NCBI GenBank assembly: GCA_020063525.1
Contig: JAGUUJ010000126.1
Location: 1-22,127 of the forward strand
Reading direction: 5' to 3'
DNA length: 22,127 nucleotides
From: Candidatus Omnitrophota bacterium
Lineage (GTDB): Bacteria > Omnitrophota > Gorgyraeia > Gygaellales > Profunditerraquicolaceae
This document shows positions 1 to 8,683 of the stretch, piece after piece; the first letter of the stretch is position 1, and each line of letters starts with the position of its first letter. The position numbers were made by a program, and so were the translations under genes. The notes beneath the pieces are model-generated. The model worked only from the letters and a program-made list of their open reading frames with translations. It did not search any database and was not told the origin of the DNA.

Positions 1-34
1 CCATTTAACCATTTAACCATTTAACCATTTAACC
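1..34. repeat. 8-bp tandem repeat (CCATTTAA)x4 at the left edge
   Basis: Four perfect copies of CCATTTAA followed by CC occupy positions 1-34 and end four bases before the proS start codon. The array probably continues to the left of the window. Each unit contains TAA, so the array cannot be translated through. It replaces any visible ribosome binding site for proS. It resembles the 7-bp arrays found later at gene boundaries but has an 8-bp period. Confidence 0.9.
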
Positions 35-38
35 AAAA

Positions 39-1289
39 ATGCTTTGGTCAAAAGATTTTATACCTACTATAAAAGAGACACCGCAAGAGGCAGAATCTTT
101 AAGCCACCAATTGATGTTACGCGCGGGCCTGGTGCGTATGCTTATAGCAGGCGTATATTCATATTTGCCGCTGGGATTAAAGGTATTGAATAATATCCAA
201 AGAATAATACGCGAGGAATTGAATTCTTGCGAGGCCTGCGAATTATTGCTTTCGGCATTACAGCCGCAGGAGCTATGGATAAAGTCAGGCCGCGATAAAG
301 CTCTCGGTGATGTGATGCTCAAGTTTGTCGACCGCAAAGGAAGAAATATATGCCTGGGGCCGACGCACGAAGAGGTGATTACGGATTTAGTAAAAAATCA
401 CATTGCATCTTACAAACAACTACCTTTAATCCTGTATCAGATACAGACAAAATTCCGCGATGAAATCCGGCCGCGTTTCGGGTTAATCAGGGCATGCGAA
501 TTTATTATGAAAGACGCATACAGTTTTGATGCGGAAGAATCCGGTTTGGATAAGAACTACAAAGCAATGTCAAATGCTTATAAAAGGATATTCAAGAGGT
601 GCGGGTTAAATATTCTTACCACTGAGGCAGACCCAGGCGTAATGGGAGGTAATGTCTCGCATGAGTTTATGTCCCCTGCACAAGACGGCGAAGATTTGGT
701 TTTATTATGCCCAAAATGTAAGTCTGCCAAACCGCTTAAGGAAACAAGCGACCAGAGCTGCCCTAAATGCAATGTTACATTAGAAAAAATAAATACTATT
801 GAAGTGGGACATATCTTTAAATTAGGCACAAAATATAGTTTGGTATTAGGCGCAAATTTTATCGATGCTAAAGGTCAGCAAAAACCCATAATTATGGGCT
901 GTTACGGCATAGGCGTATCGCGGTTAGTTTCAGCGATAATTGCACAAAATCATGATAAAGACGGCATTGTCTGGCCGAAGGAAATAAGTCCGTACCAGGT
1001 GGTTATCTTGCCGTTAGATACAACCGATAGAAAGATTATGGGCAAGGCGGTAGAGGTTTATAAGGAATTAGAGCAAGGCGGGATGAAAGTACTTTTTGAT
1101 GACCGCGACGAACGCGCCGGAGTAAAATTCAAGGATGCAGACCTTCTGGGAATATCGCTGCAGATTATTATCGGCCGGGAATCTCTTAAGAAAAACACTT
1201 TAGAATTAAAAATACGCCGTAATCAGAAGAAGCTCATTAAAACAAAGACAGTAATTTTAGAAGAGATAAAGAGGTATGTATTTGGATAG
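39..1289 (+). CDS. proS: Prolyl-tRNA synthetase, short form without the usual editing domain
   Basis: Charges tRNA-Pro with proline in the cytoplasm (class II aminoacyl-tRNA synthetase). Motif 1 is around residues 41-50 (SYLPLGLKVL). The proline-specific GPTHEE loop is at 107-112, motif 2 (FRDEIRPRFG) at 139-148 and motif 3 (GCYGIGVSRL) at 287-296. The C-terminal anticodon-binding domain follows from about 315. At 416 aa it is well short of the roughly 570 aa of the common bacterial form. The large editing insertion between motifs 2 and 3 is missing, and in its place there is a small zinc-ribbon-like segment with C224, C227, C241 and C244. ATG 39 is the first start after an in-frame stop (TAA at 30-32) and has no Shine-Dalgarno sequence. 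It overlaps rimP by 14 bases. Identity is secure; the consequence for editing is inference. Confidence 0.95.
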   Translation: MLWSKDFIPTIKETPQEAESLSHQLMLRAGLVRMLIAGVYSYLPLGLKVLNNIQRIIREELNSCEACELLLSALQPQELWIKSGRDKALGDVMLKFVDRKGRNICLGPTHEEVITDLVKNHIASYKQLPLILYQIQTKFRDEIRPRFGLIRACEFIMKDAYSFDAEESGLDKNYKAMSNAYKRIFKRCGLNILTTEADPGVMGGNVSHEFMSPAQDGEDLVLLCPKCKSAKPLKETSDQSCPKCNVTLEKINTIEVGHIFKLGTKYSLVLGANFIDAKGQQKPIIMGCYGIGVSRLVSAIIAQNHDKDGIVWPKEISPYQVVILPLDTTDRKIMGKAVEVYKELEQGGMKVLFDDRDERAGVKFKDADLLGISLQIIIGRESLKKNTLELKIRRNQKKLIKTKTVILEEIKRYVFG

Positions 1290-1743
1290 GCAGGAAATTA
1301 TAGCGCAGTTACAGAATATTATAGATGACTACCTTAAGATTCAAGGACTGCATTTGGTAGATCTTATCTATAGGCATGAAGGCAGAGATTTAATCATAAG
1401 GATTCTGGTAGACAGGCCCGAGGGAGGTATAACTGTGGGTGAATGCGCCAAGCTTAATATCCAGATAAGTAATCTATTAGATGAGAAAGAGATATTACAA
1501 ACAAGGTATATTCTGGAAGTCGCCTCTCCGGGTTTGGATCGGCCACTTAAGACAAAGAATGATTTTCTGCACTGTACCAACAGAAGAGTGAGATTCTTTC
1601 TTAATGAACCAATAAATGGTAAAATTGAGCTTGAGGGCCTGATAAGTAAAGTAGAGAATGATTCGGTATATATTGAGAGTAGGAGTGAGCTCATAGAGAT
1701 ACCTTTAACAAAAATTAACAAGGCAAAACAGGTAATAGATTAG
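1276..1743 (+). CDS. rimP: Ribosome maturation factor RimP
   Basis: RimP assists assembly of the 30S ribosomal subunit. The family signature EVASPGLDRPL is clear at about residues 81-91, the N-terminal alpha/beta domain precedes it, and a C-terminal small beta-barrel region follows. The length of 155 aa is normal. The gene starts inside the end of proS and is followed by nusA and infB, the classic bacterial rimP-nusA-infB order. The start is uncertain. ATG 1276 has a GAGG (1271-1274) only one base upstream, which is too close. An in-frame TTG at 1282 lies 7 bases from the same GAGG and would remove only two residues. Confidence 0.93.
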   Translation: MYLDRQEIIAQLQNIIDDYLKIQGLHLVDLIYRHEGRDLIIRILVDRPEGGITVGECAKLNIQISNLLDEKEILQTRYILEVASPGLDRPLKTKNDFLHCTNRRVRFFLNEPINGKIELEGLISKVENDSVYIESRSELIEIPLTKINKAKQVID

Positions 1744-1764
1744 CAGGGAGGCTAAAAGATTACT

Positions 1765-2931
1765 ATGAGTCAAGAATTATTAGCTATATTAGACCAGATG
1801 GAAAGAGAAAAAGGAATAAAGAAAGAAGTCCTTATAGAGGCTGTTGAAAGCGCGCTGGTAAGCGCTGCGCGCCGCGCCCTTAATATCAAGCCCGAAGAAG
1901 AATTAAAAATAGAACTCGACCGCAATACCGGAAAAATCAGGGCTTTTAGAAATAAAGAAGAGGTTACCTCTATAGACTTTGGCCGCATCGCTGCTTCCAC
2001 AGCCAGGCAGGTGATTATACAGAAGATACGTGAAGCAGAAAAGGATGTTGTGTTCAATGAGTTTCAAGGCAAAGTGGGTGAAATTGTAAGCGGCACGGTA
2101 TACAGGTTTGATAAGGGTAATATCATAGTTGACCTCTTAGGTAAAACAGAAGGTATTCTCCTGAAGCGCGAACAGTCTCCTAAAGAAGAATTCAGGCAAG
2201 GCCAGCGTATCTGTACATATGTCGTAGAGGTAAAAAAAGATACGCGCGGTCCGCAGATAATTCTGTCGCGCACGCATCCAAATCTGCTCAAGAAATTATT
2301 TGAGTTAGAGGTCCCTGAAATTTATGAAGGCATAGTTGAGATAAAGTCTATTTCGCGGGAGCCGGGAGCACGCACCAAGATTGCAGTCTGTTCAAAGAAT
2401 GAAAAGGTTGATTCTGTGGGCGCCTGTGTGGGTATGCGCGGTAACCGCATAAGAAATATTGTGAATGAATTGCAAGGCGAGAAAATCGATATTGTGCGCT
2501 ATAGCGACGATATAAGGGAATATATCAAGGCAGCGCTTTCACCTGCAAAGGTATCCGAGATAAAATTAGATAAAGATAATCTTAAGGCAGAAGTTATCGT
2601 AGATGATGACCAGCTTTCCCTGTCTATCGGCAAACACGGCCAGAATGTCAGGCTTGCTTCCCGTCTTATCGGCTGGGAATTAGATATACGCAAGAAAGCT
2701 ACAGCGGCAGTAGCCCAAGAAGGAAAAGAAGAAAAAATAGAGAAAGAAACGGTCTCATTAGAGCAATTATCCGGTGTGGGAGAGAAGATTCTGGCGAGCC
2801 TTCATGAAGCCGGATTTAAGACTATGAAAGATATTTTACAGGCTGATATTAAAGATTTGATGAAGCTCAAGGGCATTGGAGAAAAGAAAGCAAAAAAAAT
2901 TATTGAGCAGGCAAAAGAGACACAAAAATAA
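1765..2931 (+). CDS. nusA: Transcription termination/antitermination factor NusA
   Basis: Binds RNA polymerase and nascent RNA to control pausing, termination and antitermination. The N-terminal polymerase-binding domain covers about residues 1-100. The S1 domain begins near 105 (GEIVSGTVYR). KH1 carries GMRG at 223-226 and KH2 carries GKHGQNVRLAS at 289-299. A C-terminal helix-hairpin-helix-like region spans about 333-385 (SGVGEKI, LKGIGEKKA), a single such unit rather than the longer acidic-repeat tail of enterobacterial NusA. The 388 aa length fits. A strong AGGGAGG lies at 1745-1751, rather far (13 bases) from ATG 1765. It sits between rimP and infB as expected. Confidence 0.96.
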   Translation: MSQELLAILDQMEREKGIKKEVLIEAVESALVSAARRALNIKPEEELKIELDRNTGKIRAFRNKEEVTSIDFGRIAASTARQVIIQKIREAEKDVVFNEFQGKVGEIVSGTVYRFDKGNIIVDLLGKTEGILLKREQSPKEEFRQGQRICTYVVEVKKDTRGPQIILSRTHPNLLKKLFELEVPEIYEGIVEIKSISREPGARTKIAVCSKNEKVDSVGACVGMRGNRIRNIVNELQGEKIDIVRYSDDIREYIKAALSPAKVSEIKLDKDNLKAEVIVDDDQLSLSIGKHGQNVRLASRLIGWELDIRKKATAAVAQEGKEEKIEKETVSLEQLSGVGEKILASLHEAGFKTMKDILQADIKDLMKLKGIGEKKAKKIIEQAKETQK

Positions 2932-2940
2932 GAATATGCT

Positions 2941-5076
2941 ATGGCAAAGATAAAAGAAAAAAAGACTGCTACAAAGAAAGAGGCCAAAGACGAGAAAAAA
3001 AAGCTCACACGCAAGGTAACAAAACCTAAGTTACCTAAGAAATCAGCTCACCAAGTTGTGCGTAAGGCAGTCAAAATAGCAAAGCTTAAACCTACAACTC
3101 TAACTGCTCCTAAACCCACAATTATTCCGCAAGAGATAGTTAAAGAAAAAATAATTTCTCCGCCATCCCAGACTTCTGTGGTCGAGGAACTTAAGGCAAT
3201 CTCTAAGAAAAGCCGGCCTCCCACAGCAGAGGAAATCAAAATAATTCCTAAAAAAGTAGAAAAGCCGCCTATAGAACAGAAACCATTACCCCTTGAACAG
3301 CCTGCTGTTGCGCTGAAGACGCTAGAATTAAATCTGCCGATTACAGTAAAAGATTTAGCCATTAAATTACAAGAGAAGCCTTCCCTTTTAATTAAAACCT
3401 TAATGGATTTGGGCTTAATGGCGGGTATAAATCAGACTTTAGAAGAGTCGATAGTAGCAAAAGTCTGCCAGAAATACGGTTACCAGATAAAAAAGGCGCC
3501 TGGCCAGGAAGAATTGGCTTTAAGAATACACCAGGAGACAGATAAGGGTGAACTTTTACAGTTCCGTCCGCCCATAGTCACCTTTATGGGCCACGTTGAC
3601 CATGGCAAGACTTCGCTTTTGGATGCCATTCGAAAAACTAAAGTTGCAGAATCCGAATACGGAGGCATTACTCAGCATATCGGTGCTTATAAGGTTGTTC
3701 TGCCGCGCGGGGAGATTACTTTTTTGGATACGCCGGGCCACGAAGCCTTTACTGCCATGCGTGCGCGGGGAGCCGGTGTTACGGATATTGTTGTTTTAGT
3801 AGTTGCTGCAGATGACGGGATTATGCCTCAGACCCAGGAAGCCATAGACCATGCGCGTGCTGCGGGTGTGCCGATAATTGTAGCCATAAATAAAGTCGAT
3901 AAACCCCAGGCTGATATTGACCGGGTCAAGAAACAACTTTCCGGGTTTGAGCTTACTGCAGAGGACTGGGGCGGTAAGACTATTACCGTACCCGTGTCGG
4001 CAAAAACAGGCCAGGGAATCGATAATTTATTAGAGATGATAATTTTAGAGGCCCAGATGTTAGAGTTAAAAGCAAACCCAAACAGGCTAGGCCGCGGCGT
4101 AGTTATAGAGGCAAAGTTGACTAAAGGCAGGGGGCCGGTTGCAACTTTACTTGTGCAAAACGGCACATTGCATTTAGGTGAAGTTATAATTGCAGATAAA
4201 TATTACGGCAAGCTCAAGGCGATGTTCAATGACCGCGGTCAATCCGTAACTAGCGCCTTTCCTTCTTTTCCGGTTGAGGTTTCTGGTTTGTCGGGCATCC
4301 CCGGCGTAGGAGAACAGTTCTTCGTTATCGAGGACGAAAAATTGGCAAGAGAATTGGCATTGAAGCGGCAGGAGGACGGAAGGCAGCAGCAGATAAAGGC
4401 AGTGAAGAGAATTAGCCTGGAAGACTTACATTCTCAAATACAAGAAGGAAAAATCAAGGAATTAAAGTTGATTCTAAAAGCAGATGTGCAGGGTTCGCTT
4501 GAGGCGATAAAAGAGACATTAAACAAGTTGCAGTCTTTAGAAATAAAATGGAATATTATACATGAAGGCGTGGGCAGCATAAATACATCAGACGTAATAT
4601 TGGCCATAGCTTCAGACGCTCTTATATTAGGATTCCATGTTGATGCAGAAGAAGGCGCTCGTGAATTAAGCGCTAAAGAAGGCGTAGATATAAGGACATA
4701 TAATATTATTTATGAATTAGCCAATGATATAAAGGCAGCTTTAGAAGGTATGCTTGAGCCAAAATTAAAGAAGGTCTTCTTGGGCAGGGTTGAGATAAGG
4801 AAGGTTTTTAAATTATCGCGCTCAGGAATAGTAGCTGGCTGTTTTGTAATCAAAGGCAAGGTTAATCGTACTGCCTCTGTTAGCCTGGTAAGAAATGGCG
4901 AGGTTGTATTCGAGGGAAAACTCTCCTCTTTAAAGCGTTTTAAAGATGACATGAGGGAGGTTCAGGAAGGATTTGATTGCGGTTTGACTTTGAGTGGATT
5001 TGAAGATATCAGAGAAGGCGATATAATCGAGGCTTATGAGATAGAAAAAATAGCCCGTAAACTTGAAGAGAGATAA
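2941..5076 (+). CDS. infB: Translation initiation factor IF-2
   Basis: GTPase that places initiator tRNA on the 30S subunit and promotes subunit joining. The first 120 or so residues are a Lys/Pro-rich low-complexity tail. An IF2 N2-type domain follows (about 130-185). The GTPase domain has G1 GHVDHGKT at 217-224, G3 DTPGH at 263-267, G4 NKVD at 317-320 and G5 SAK at 353-355. The switch region (GGITQHIGAY, 241-250) and C-terminal beta-barrel domains are intact. Length is 711 aa. It starts 9 bases after nusA. The rbfA and truB genes that often follow infB are not here, and trpS follows directly. Confidence 0.97.
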   Translation: MAKIKEKKTATKKEAKDEKKKLTRKVTKPKLPKKSAHQVVRKAVKIAKLKPTTLTAPKPTIIPQEIVKEKIISPPSQTSVVEELKAISKKSRPPTAEEIKIIPKKVEKPPIEQKPLPLEQPAVALKTLELNLPITVKDLAIKLQEKPSLLIKTLMDLGLMAGINQTLEESIVAKVCQKYGYQIKKAPGQEELALRIHQETDKGELLQFRPPIVTFMGHVDHGKTSLLDAIRKTKVAESEYGGITQHIGAYKVVLPRGEITFLDTPGHEAFTAMRARGAGVTDIVVLVVAADDGIMPQTQEAIDHARAAGVPIIVAINKVDKPQADIDRVKKQLSGFELTAEDWGGKTITVPVSAKTGQGIDNLLEMIILEAQMLELKANPNRLGRGVVIEAKLTKGRGPVATLLVQNGTLHLGEVIIADKYYGKLKAMFNDRGQSVTSAFPSFPVEVSGLSGIPGVGEQFFVIEDEKLARELALKRQEDGRQQQIKAVKRISLEDLHSQIQEGKIKELKLILKADVQGSLEAIKETLNKLQSLEIKWNIIHEGVGSINTSDVILAIASDALILGFHVDAEEGARELSAKEGVDIRTYNIIYELANDIKAALEGMLEPKLKKVFLGRVEIRKVFKLSRSGIVAGCFVIKGKVNRTASVSLVRNGEVVFEGKLSSLKRFKDDMREVQEGFDCGLTLSGFEDIREGDIIEAYEIEKIARKLEER

Positions 5077-5082
5077 TACAAA

Positions 5083-6069
5083 ATGACTAAAAAACGGATA
5101 TTGAGCGGGATGCGGCCGACAGGCCCCTTGCACATAGGGCATCTGGTTGGCGCGTTAGACAATTGGGTAAAACTACAGGATGAATATGAATGTTTCTTTA
5201 TGGTTGCAGATTGGCATGCTGCTATGTCGGAATATGCTTCCCCTGCGGATTTAAAAGAAAACCTTATCAATAATGTTATTGATTGGCTTGCCTGTGGTAT
5301 TTCTCCTCGTAAAACTACTGTTTTTATTCAATCGCACGTAAAAGAACATTTAGAATTATATATGGTTTTTTCTCTCATTACTCCCTTGGGCTGGCTTGAA
5401 CGCTGTCCCACATATAAAGAACAACTGCGCGAGGTAACTAACCGCGATTTAAGTACCTACGGGTTTCTGGGATACCCGGTTTTACAGGCTGCGGATATTC
5501 TACTTTATAAAGCAGAGGTAGTTCCGGTTGGCGAAGACCAGCTTCCGCATTTAGAGTTAACCAGAGAAATCAGCCGTAGATTTAACAGTCTTTATAAAAA
5601 AGATATTTTCCCTAAGCCTGAGGCACTTTTAACCAAGGCCCCCAGGATTTTAGGACTCGATGGACGTAAGATGAGCAAAAGTTATAATAATTTTATCAGC
5701 ATCTGCGAAGAGCCTAAGAATATCCGCCTTAAAGTTCAGAGTATGTTTACCGATCCTTCAAGAATCAAGTTTTCCGATCCGGGACACCCCCAAACATGTA
5801 ATGTGCATAGTTACTATGCAGTATTTGCGCCTGAGAGAGAGAAAGAAATTTCCGGTCTTTGTCGTCAATCCAAGATCGGATGTACTGATTGCAAGAAAGA
5901 ATTAGCCGAAATCCTGATTAAGTTTTTAGAGCCTATTCAGAAAAAGAGGAATGAACTTCTCAGGAATAAAAAACAAATATTCAGCATATTAGAGCAAGGC
6001 TCGAAACGGGCAAGCGCTGTTGCATCTAAAACTATAACCGAGGTAAAGGGCTTACTCAATTTAGCATGA
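5083..6069 (+). CDS. trpS: Tryptophanyl-tRNA synthetase
   Basis: Class I aminoacyl-tRNA synthetase that charges tRNA-Trp. The HIGH motif is a perfect HIGH at residues 17-20 (start SGMRPTGPLHIGH), the KMSKS loop is at 196-200, and the central region AADILLYKAEVVPVGEDQ is typical of TrpRS. Length of 328 aa is normal. ATG 5083 lies 6 bases after the infB stop. The last four bases (ATGA) overlap the scpA start, so scpA is probably translationally coupled to it. Confidence 0.96.
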   Translation: MTKKRILSGMRPTGPLHIGHLVGALDNWVKLQDEYECFFMVADWHAAMSEYASPADLKENLINNVIDWLACGISPRKTTVFIQSHVKEHLELYMVFSLITPLGWLERCPTYKEQLREVTNRDLSTYGFLGYPVLQAADILLYKAEVVPVGEDQLPHLELTREISRRFNSLYKKDIFPKPEALLTKAPRILGLDGRKMSKSYNNFISICEEPKNIRLKVQSMFTDPSRIKFSDPGHPQTCNVHSYYAVFAPEREKEISGLCRQSKIGCTDCKKELAEILIKFLEPIQKKRNELLRNKKQIFSILEQGSKRASAVASKTITEVKGLLNLA

Positions 6070-6818
6070 GTTACAAAATAAAATTAGAGATGTTTGAGGG
6101 GCCACTGGACCTGCTATTATATTTAGTAAAAAAAGACCATTTAAATATATATGACATCCCCATTGCCGAGGTTACTGTTCAGTACCTTAAGTACATAGAC
6201 ATTATGCGGCTGCTTAATTTAAATATCGCCGGTGAATTTCTGGTAATGGCAGCTACTCTTATGCAGATTAAATCCAAGATGCTCCTGCCGCTAGAAGAGT
6301 CGCAGGAAACATCCGAAGTGCAGGAAGACCCCCGGCAAGAATTAGTAAAACGGCTGTTAGAGTATGAAAAGTTTAAAGAGATAGCGCAAAACTTAAGAGA
6401 AAGGGAGACTGATCAGCGCGATGTATTTAAACGGCCAAAATCACTCGAACAGGAAATTCCCGAAGATGAGCAGGAAGTATACTTTGAGGCAAGCCTCTTT
6501 GATTTAATTACTGCATTTTCTGCGGCATTAGAAGGTGTTCCTAAGGAATTATTCTACGAGGTCATTAAAGATGAATTTACCGTTGAAGATAAAGTCCACG
6601 ATATTTTACATATGCTGCTTGTCTCATCTAGCTTGCAGCTTTCTGAATTATTTACCAAAGCAAAAAATAAAATAGAGATAATCGTTACTTTTTTAGCTAT
6701 ATTAGAATTAATCAGGTTAAAAGAAATTGTTGCCCGGCAGAAAGGGTTATTTCAGGAAATAGAGATTACGCGGAACAAGGAAAATATCATACCCTATGAC
6801 AGAAGAAACAAGACATAA
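6066..6818 (+). CDS. scpA: Segregation and condensation protein A (kleisin)
   Basis: ScpA is the kleisin subunit that bridges SMC heads in the bacterial condensin. The N-terminal signature (FEGPLDLLLYLVKK, residues 10-23) and following VQYLKYI are diagnostic. A Glu-rich linker runs about 95-135. The C-terminal winged-helix part (TFLAILELIRLKEI) is present near 210-223. Length of 250 aa is normal. It overlaps trpS by 4 bases and ruvB by 23 bases. The usual partner gene scpB is not next to it or elsewhere in the window. Confidence 0.93.
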   Translation: MSYKIKLEMFEGPLDLLLYLVKKDHLNIYDIPIAEVTVQYLKYIDIMRLLNLNIAGEFLVMAATLMQIKSKMLLPLEESQETSEVQEDPRQELVKRLLEYEKFKEIAQNLRERETDQRDVFKRPKSLEQEIPEDEQEVYFEASLFDLITAFSAALEGVPKELFYEVIKDEFTVEDKVHDILHMLLVSSSLQLSELFTKAKNKIEIIVTFLAILELIRLKEIVARQKGLFQEIEITRNKENIIPYDRRNKT

Positions 6819-7842
6819 ATTATTTGAAGGTACTAAAGCCATTGATAAGGTTGGAGAAACTGAAGAAGACGTTGTTTTAAATATCTCTTTAAGGCCGCAC
6901 AGGCTCACGGAATTTGTGGGGCAGAAAGAGATTACGGATAATCTCAAAGTATGCATAACTGCTACCAAACAAAGAAAAGAGCCGCTTGAGCATATTCTTT
7001 TAAGCGGCCCGCCCGGGTTAGGCAAGACCAGTTTAGCCCATATCATTGCCCATGAAATGGGCACAAAGATAACCGCTACTTCTGGACCGGCTATAGAGCG
7101 CGCAGGAGACCTTATCGGCATATTAACTAACCTGGAAAGAGGCGATATACTTTTTATTGATGAGATACACCGGCTTTCTAAGGTAGTGGAGGAGTTTCTT
7201 TATCCGGCAATGGAGAGTTTTCAGATTGATTTTGTGATTGATAAAGGCCAATATGCCAGGACCATAAAATTCAATCTTAAACCTTTTACTTTAGTCGGCG
7301 CTACTACGAGGACAGGTTTATTAGCCGCGCCATTGCGGGGGAGGTTTGGGATATTTTATCATCTGGATTTTTATCTGATAGAGGATTTAGCCAGGATTAT
7401 AAAGCATTCCGCGAAAACTTTAGGTATGAATATCGACGAAGAAGCAGCCGAAGAGATTGCGCGGCGCGCCCGGGGAACGCCGCGAATTGCCAATAGATTA
7501 TTGCGCCGCATTAGAGATTACGCGCAGGTATCCAAGATAGATAAAGTAAATCTTGAGGTTGCGGAGAAAACTTTGGATGAGCTAGGTATTGATAAAGCAG
7601 GCTTTGATGAGATAGACCGCAAGGTTTTAAAATTGATGCTGGATTCTTTTGGCGGCGGGCCGGTAGGCATAGAATCTTTAGCTGCCAGCCTTAACGAAGA
7701 AGTTGACACCATCGCAGATACCATAGAGCCGTATTTACTCAAAGCAGGATATATAAAACGCACTTCACGGGGCAGGATTGCTACAAAACTTGCCTTCGAA
7801 CATTTCGGTATAAAATACGAAAAACAAGACGAACTCTTTTAG
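6796..7842 (+). CDS. ruvB: Holliday junction branch-migration helicase RuvB
   Basis: AAA+ motor that drives branch migration of Holliday junctions with RuvA. The N-terminal signature RPHRLTEFVGQ is at 33-43. Walker A GPPGLGKT is at 71-78, Walker B/DEIH at 122-125 and sensor-1 region GATTRTG at 168-174. The arginine-finger region LRGRFG is at 180-185, and the winged-helix C-terminus is complete. The 348 aa length is standard. The start lies inside the scpA 3' end (23-base overlap). ruvA and ruvC are absent from the window. The TAG stop (7840-7842) is shared with the first bases of a hairpin repeat. Confidence 0.97.
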   Translation: MTEETRHKLFEGTKAIDKVGETEEDVVLNISLRPHRLTEFVGQKEITDNLKVCITATKQRKEPLEHILLSGPPGLGKTSLAHIIAHEMGTKITATSGPAIERAGDLIGILTNLERGDILFIDEIHRLSKVVEEFLYPAMESFQIDFVIDKGQYARTIKFNLKPFTLVGATTRTGLLAAPLRGRFGIFYHLDFYLIEDLARIIKHSAKTLGMNIDEEAAEEIARRARGTPRIANRLLRRIRDYAQVSKIDKVNLEVAEKTLDELGIDKAGFDEIDRKVLKLMLDSFGGGPVGIESLAASLNEEVDTIADTIEPYLLKAGYIKRTSRGRIATKLAFEHFGIKYEKQDELF

Positions 7843-7899
7843 GGACGTCTTTGAATCCAATCGAGGGACGTCTTTGGAATCAATCGGAAGGGTGTCCCC
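7841..7899. repeat. GGGAC/GTCCC hairpin repeat, tandem partial plus full copy after ruvB
   Basis: A partial copy (7841-7863) is followed by a full 36-base copy (7864-7899). Both begin AGGGACGTCTTTG. The full copy ends AAGGGTGTCCCC, so GGGACGTCTTT can pair with AAGGGTGTCCC over 11 positions when G-U pairs are allowed, with a 12-base loop. A near-identical copy follows folD at 17452-17487. The first two bases of the repeat are the AG of the ruvB stop codon. No T-run follows, so a simple intrinsic terminator is not obvious. Confidence 0.85.
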
Positions 7900-8143
7900 G
7901 AATTCAGATATTTGACATTCTGTTTCAGGATTTGCTCGTGGTGCTTGAAATTTTTCGCGTGTCAACAAGCTTATTTTAGAGTTTTGTGCTCCGGCGCTGA
8001 AATTTTTCGCCGTCCCGCCATCGGCGGGACTTTTGCCGAAAAACTTCTAATGCGCCTTCGCACTAAAACCCTAAAAACCCTAAAATCTCAAAATTCGCTG
8101 CGAAAACAACCCAAGACAGGACCCGTAAAAAATCGTAAAGATT
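7843..8143. other. Gene-free spacer of about 300 bp between ruvB and queH
   Basis: I see no convincing gene here. The left part holds the GGGAC/GTCCC repeat. A 13-bp direct repeat TGAAATTTTTCGC occurs at 7946-7958 and 7998-8010. A GC-rich hairpin lies at 8012-8030. The sequence AAACCCTAAAAACCCTAAA lies near 8066-8085. GACAGGACCCG at 8115-8125 recurs at 17548-17558 in the other repeat-rich spacer. An open frame crosses the right half, but its composition and its overlap with queH argue against it. A promoter for queH is expected here but I cannot point to a convincing one. Confidence 0.6.
8012..8034 (+). terminator. Possible intrinsic terminator or REP-like hairpin
   Basis: GTCCCGCC (8012-8019) and GGCGGGAC (8023-8030) form a perfect 8-bp stem with a 3-base loop, followed by TTTT (8031-8034). 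It could end transcription from the proS-ruvB run. The short T tract, and the similar GTCCC...GGGAC palindrome upstream of metF, also fit a dispersed repeat element. Confidence 0.45.
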
Positions 8144-8683
8144 ATGAAATTACTACTACATACCTGCTGTGCGCCGTGTTTGATATATCCTTTGGAGAGA
8201 TTGAGAGAAAAATGGTTTGAGGTTACAGGATTTTTTTATAACCCGAATATTCATCCCTTAACGGAATATCAGAACAGAAGGCAGGCAGTAGAAAATTTTG
8301 TCAAGCCGAATGATATTGAGCTCATTTATCCGGAATATAACCCTGCCGAGTTTTTTCAAGCAGTGAACCTTAAAGAAAAAAACGGCAGGTGTTTTGCCTG
8401 TTGGTCTCTGCGGCTTGAAGTGACGGCTAAGGCTGCGAAAGAGAAAGGATTTAGTCATTTTTCTACCACTTTATTAGTCAGCCCTTATCAGGATCAGGAA
8501 CTATTAAAGAAGATAGGTAGTGATATCGCCAGCGCCGAAGGAGTAGATTTTTATTACGAAGATTTTCGCACCGGGTTCAAAAAGGCCCACGATATTGCCC
8601 GCACCCAAAACATATATTGTCAGAAGTATTGTGGATGTCTCTATTCAGAATTAGAACGATGCAGGCAATCGCCAAAACGTTAA
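8144..8683 (+). CDS. queH: Epoxyqueuosine reductase QueH
   Basis: Reduces epoxyqueuosine to queuosine in tRNA, the last step of queuosine synthesis. QueH is the cobalamin-independent alternative to QueG. Family marks are HTCCAPC at residues 6-12 (C8, C9, C12), FYNPNIHP at 31-38, C83 and C86 in RCFACW, and C159, C163 and C165 near the C-terminus (YCQKYCGC). These cysteines fit an iron-sulfur/thiol reductase. Length is 179 aa. It begins right after the repeat-rich spacer with no strong ribosome binding site. queA and tgt lie about 1.4 and 2.4 kb downstream, supporting the assignment. The 3' end overlaps the next small gene by 25 bases. Confidence 0.9.
   Translation: MKLLLHTCCAPCLIYPLERLREKWFEVTGFFYNPNIHPLTEYQNRRQAVENFVKPNDIELIYPEYNPAEFFQAVNLKEKNGRCFACWSLRLEVTAKAAKEKGFSHFSTTLLVSPYQDQELLKKIGSDIASAEGVDFYYEDFRTGFKKAHDIARTQNIYCQKYCGCLYSELERCRQSPKR

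Noticed and set aside
39..1289. proS considered as a truncated pseudogene because it is about 150 residues short
   Set aside because: All three class II motifs and the anticodon domain are intact and in frame; the missing part is precisely the editing insertion.
7912..8220. Open frame of 102 codons across the ruvB-queH spacer
   Set aside because: It is built mostly from repeats and hairpins, has no recognisable motif, and its last third is the queH gene read in another frame.
8617..8658. Upstream start for the DUF2905 gene
   Set aside because: It would overlap queH by 67 bases and add a non-family N-terminus; ATG 8659 gives the usual length.
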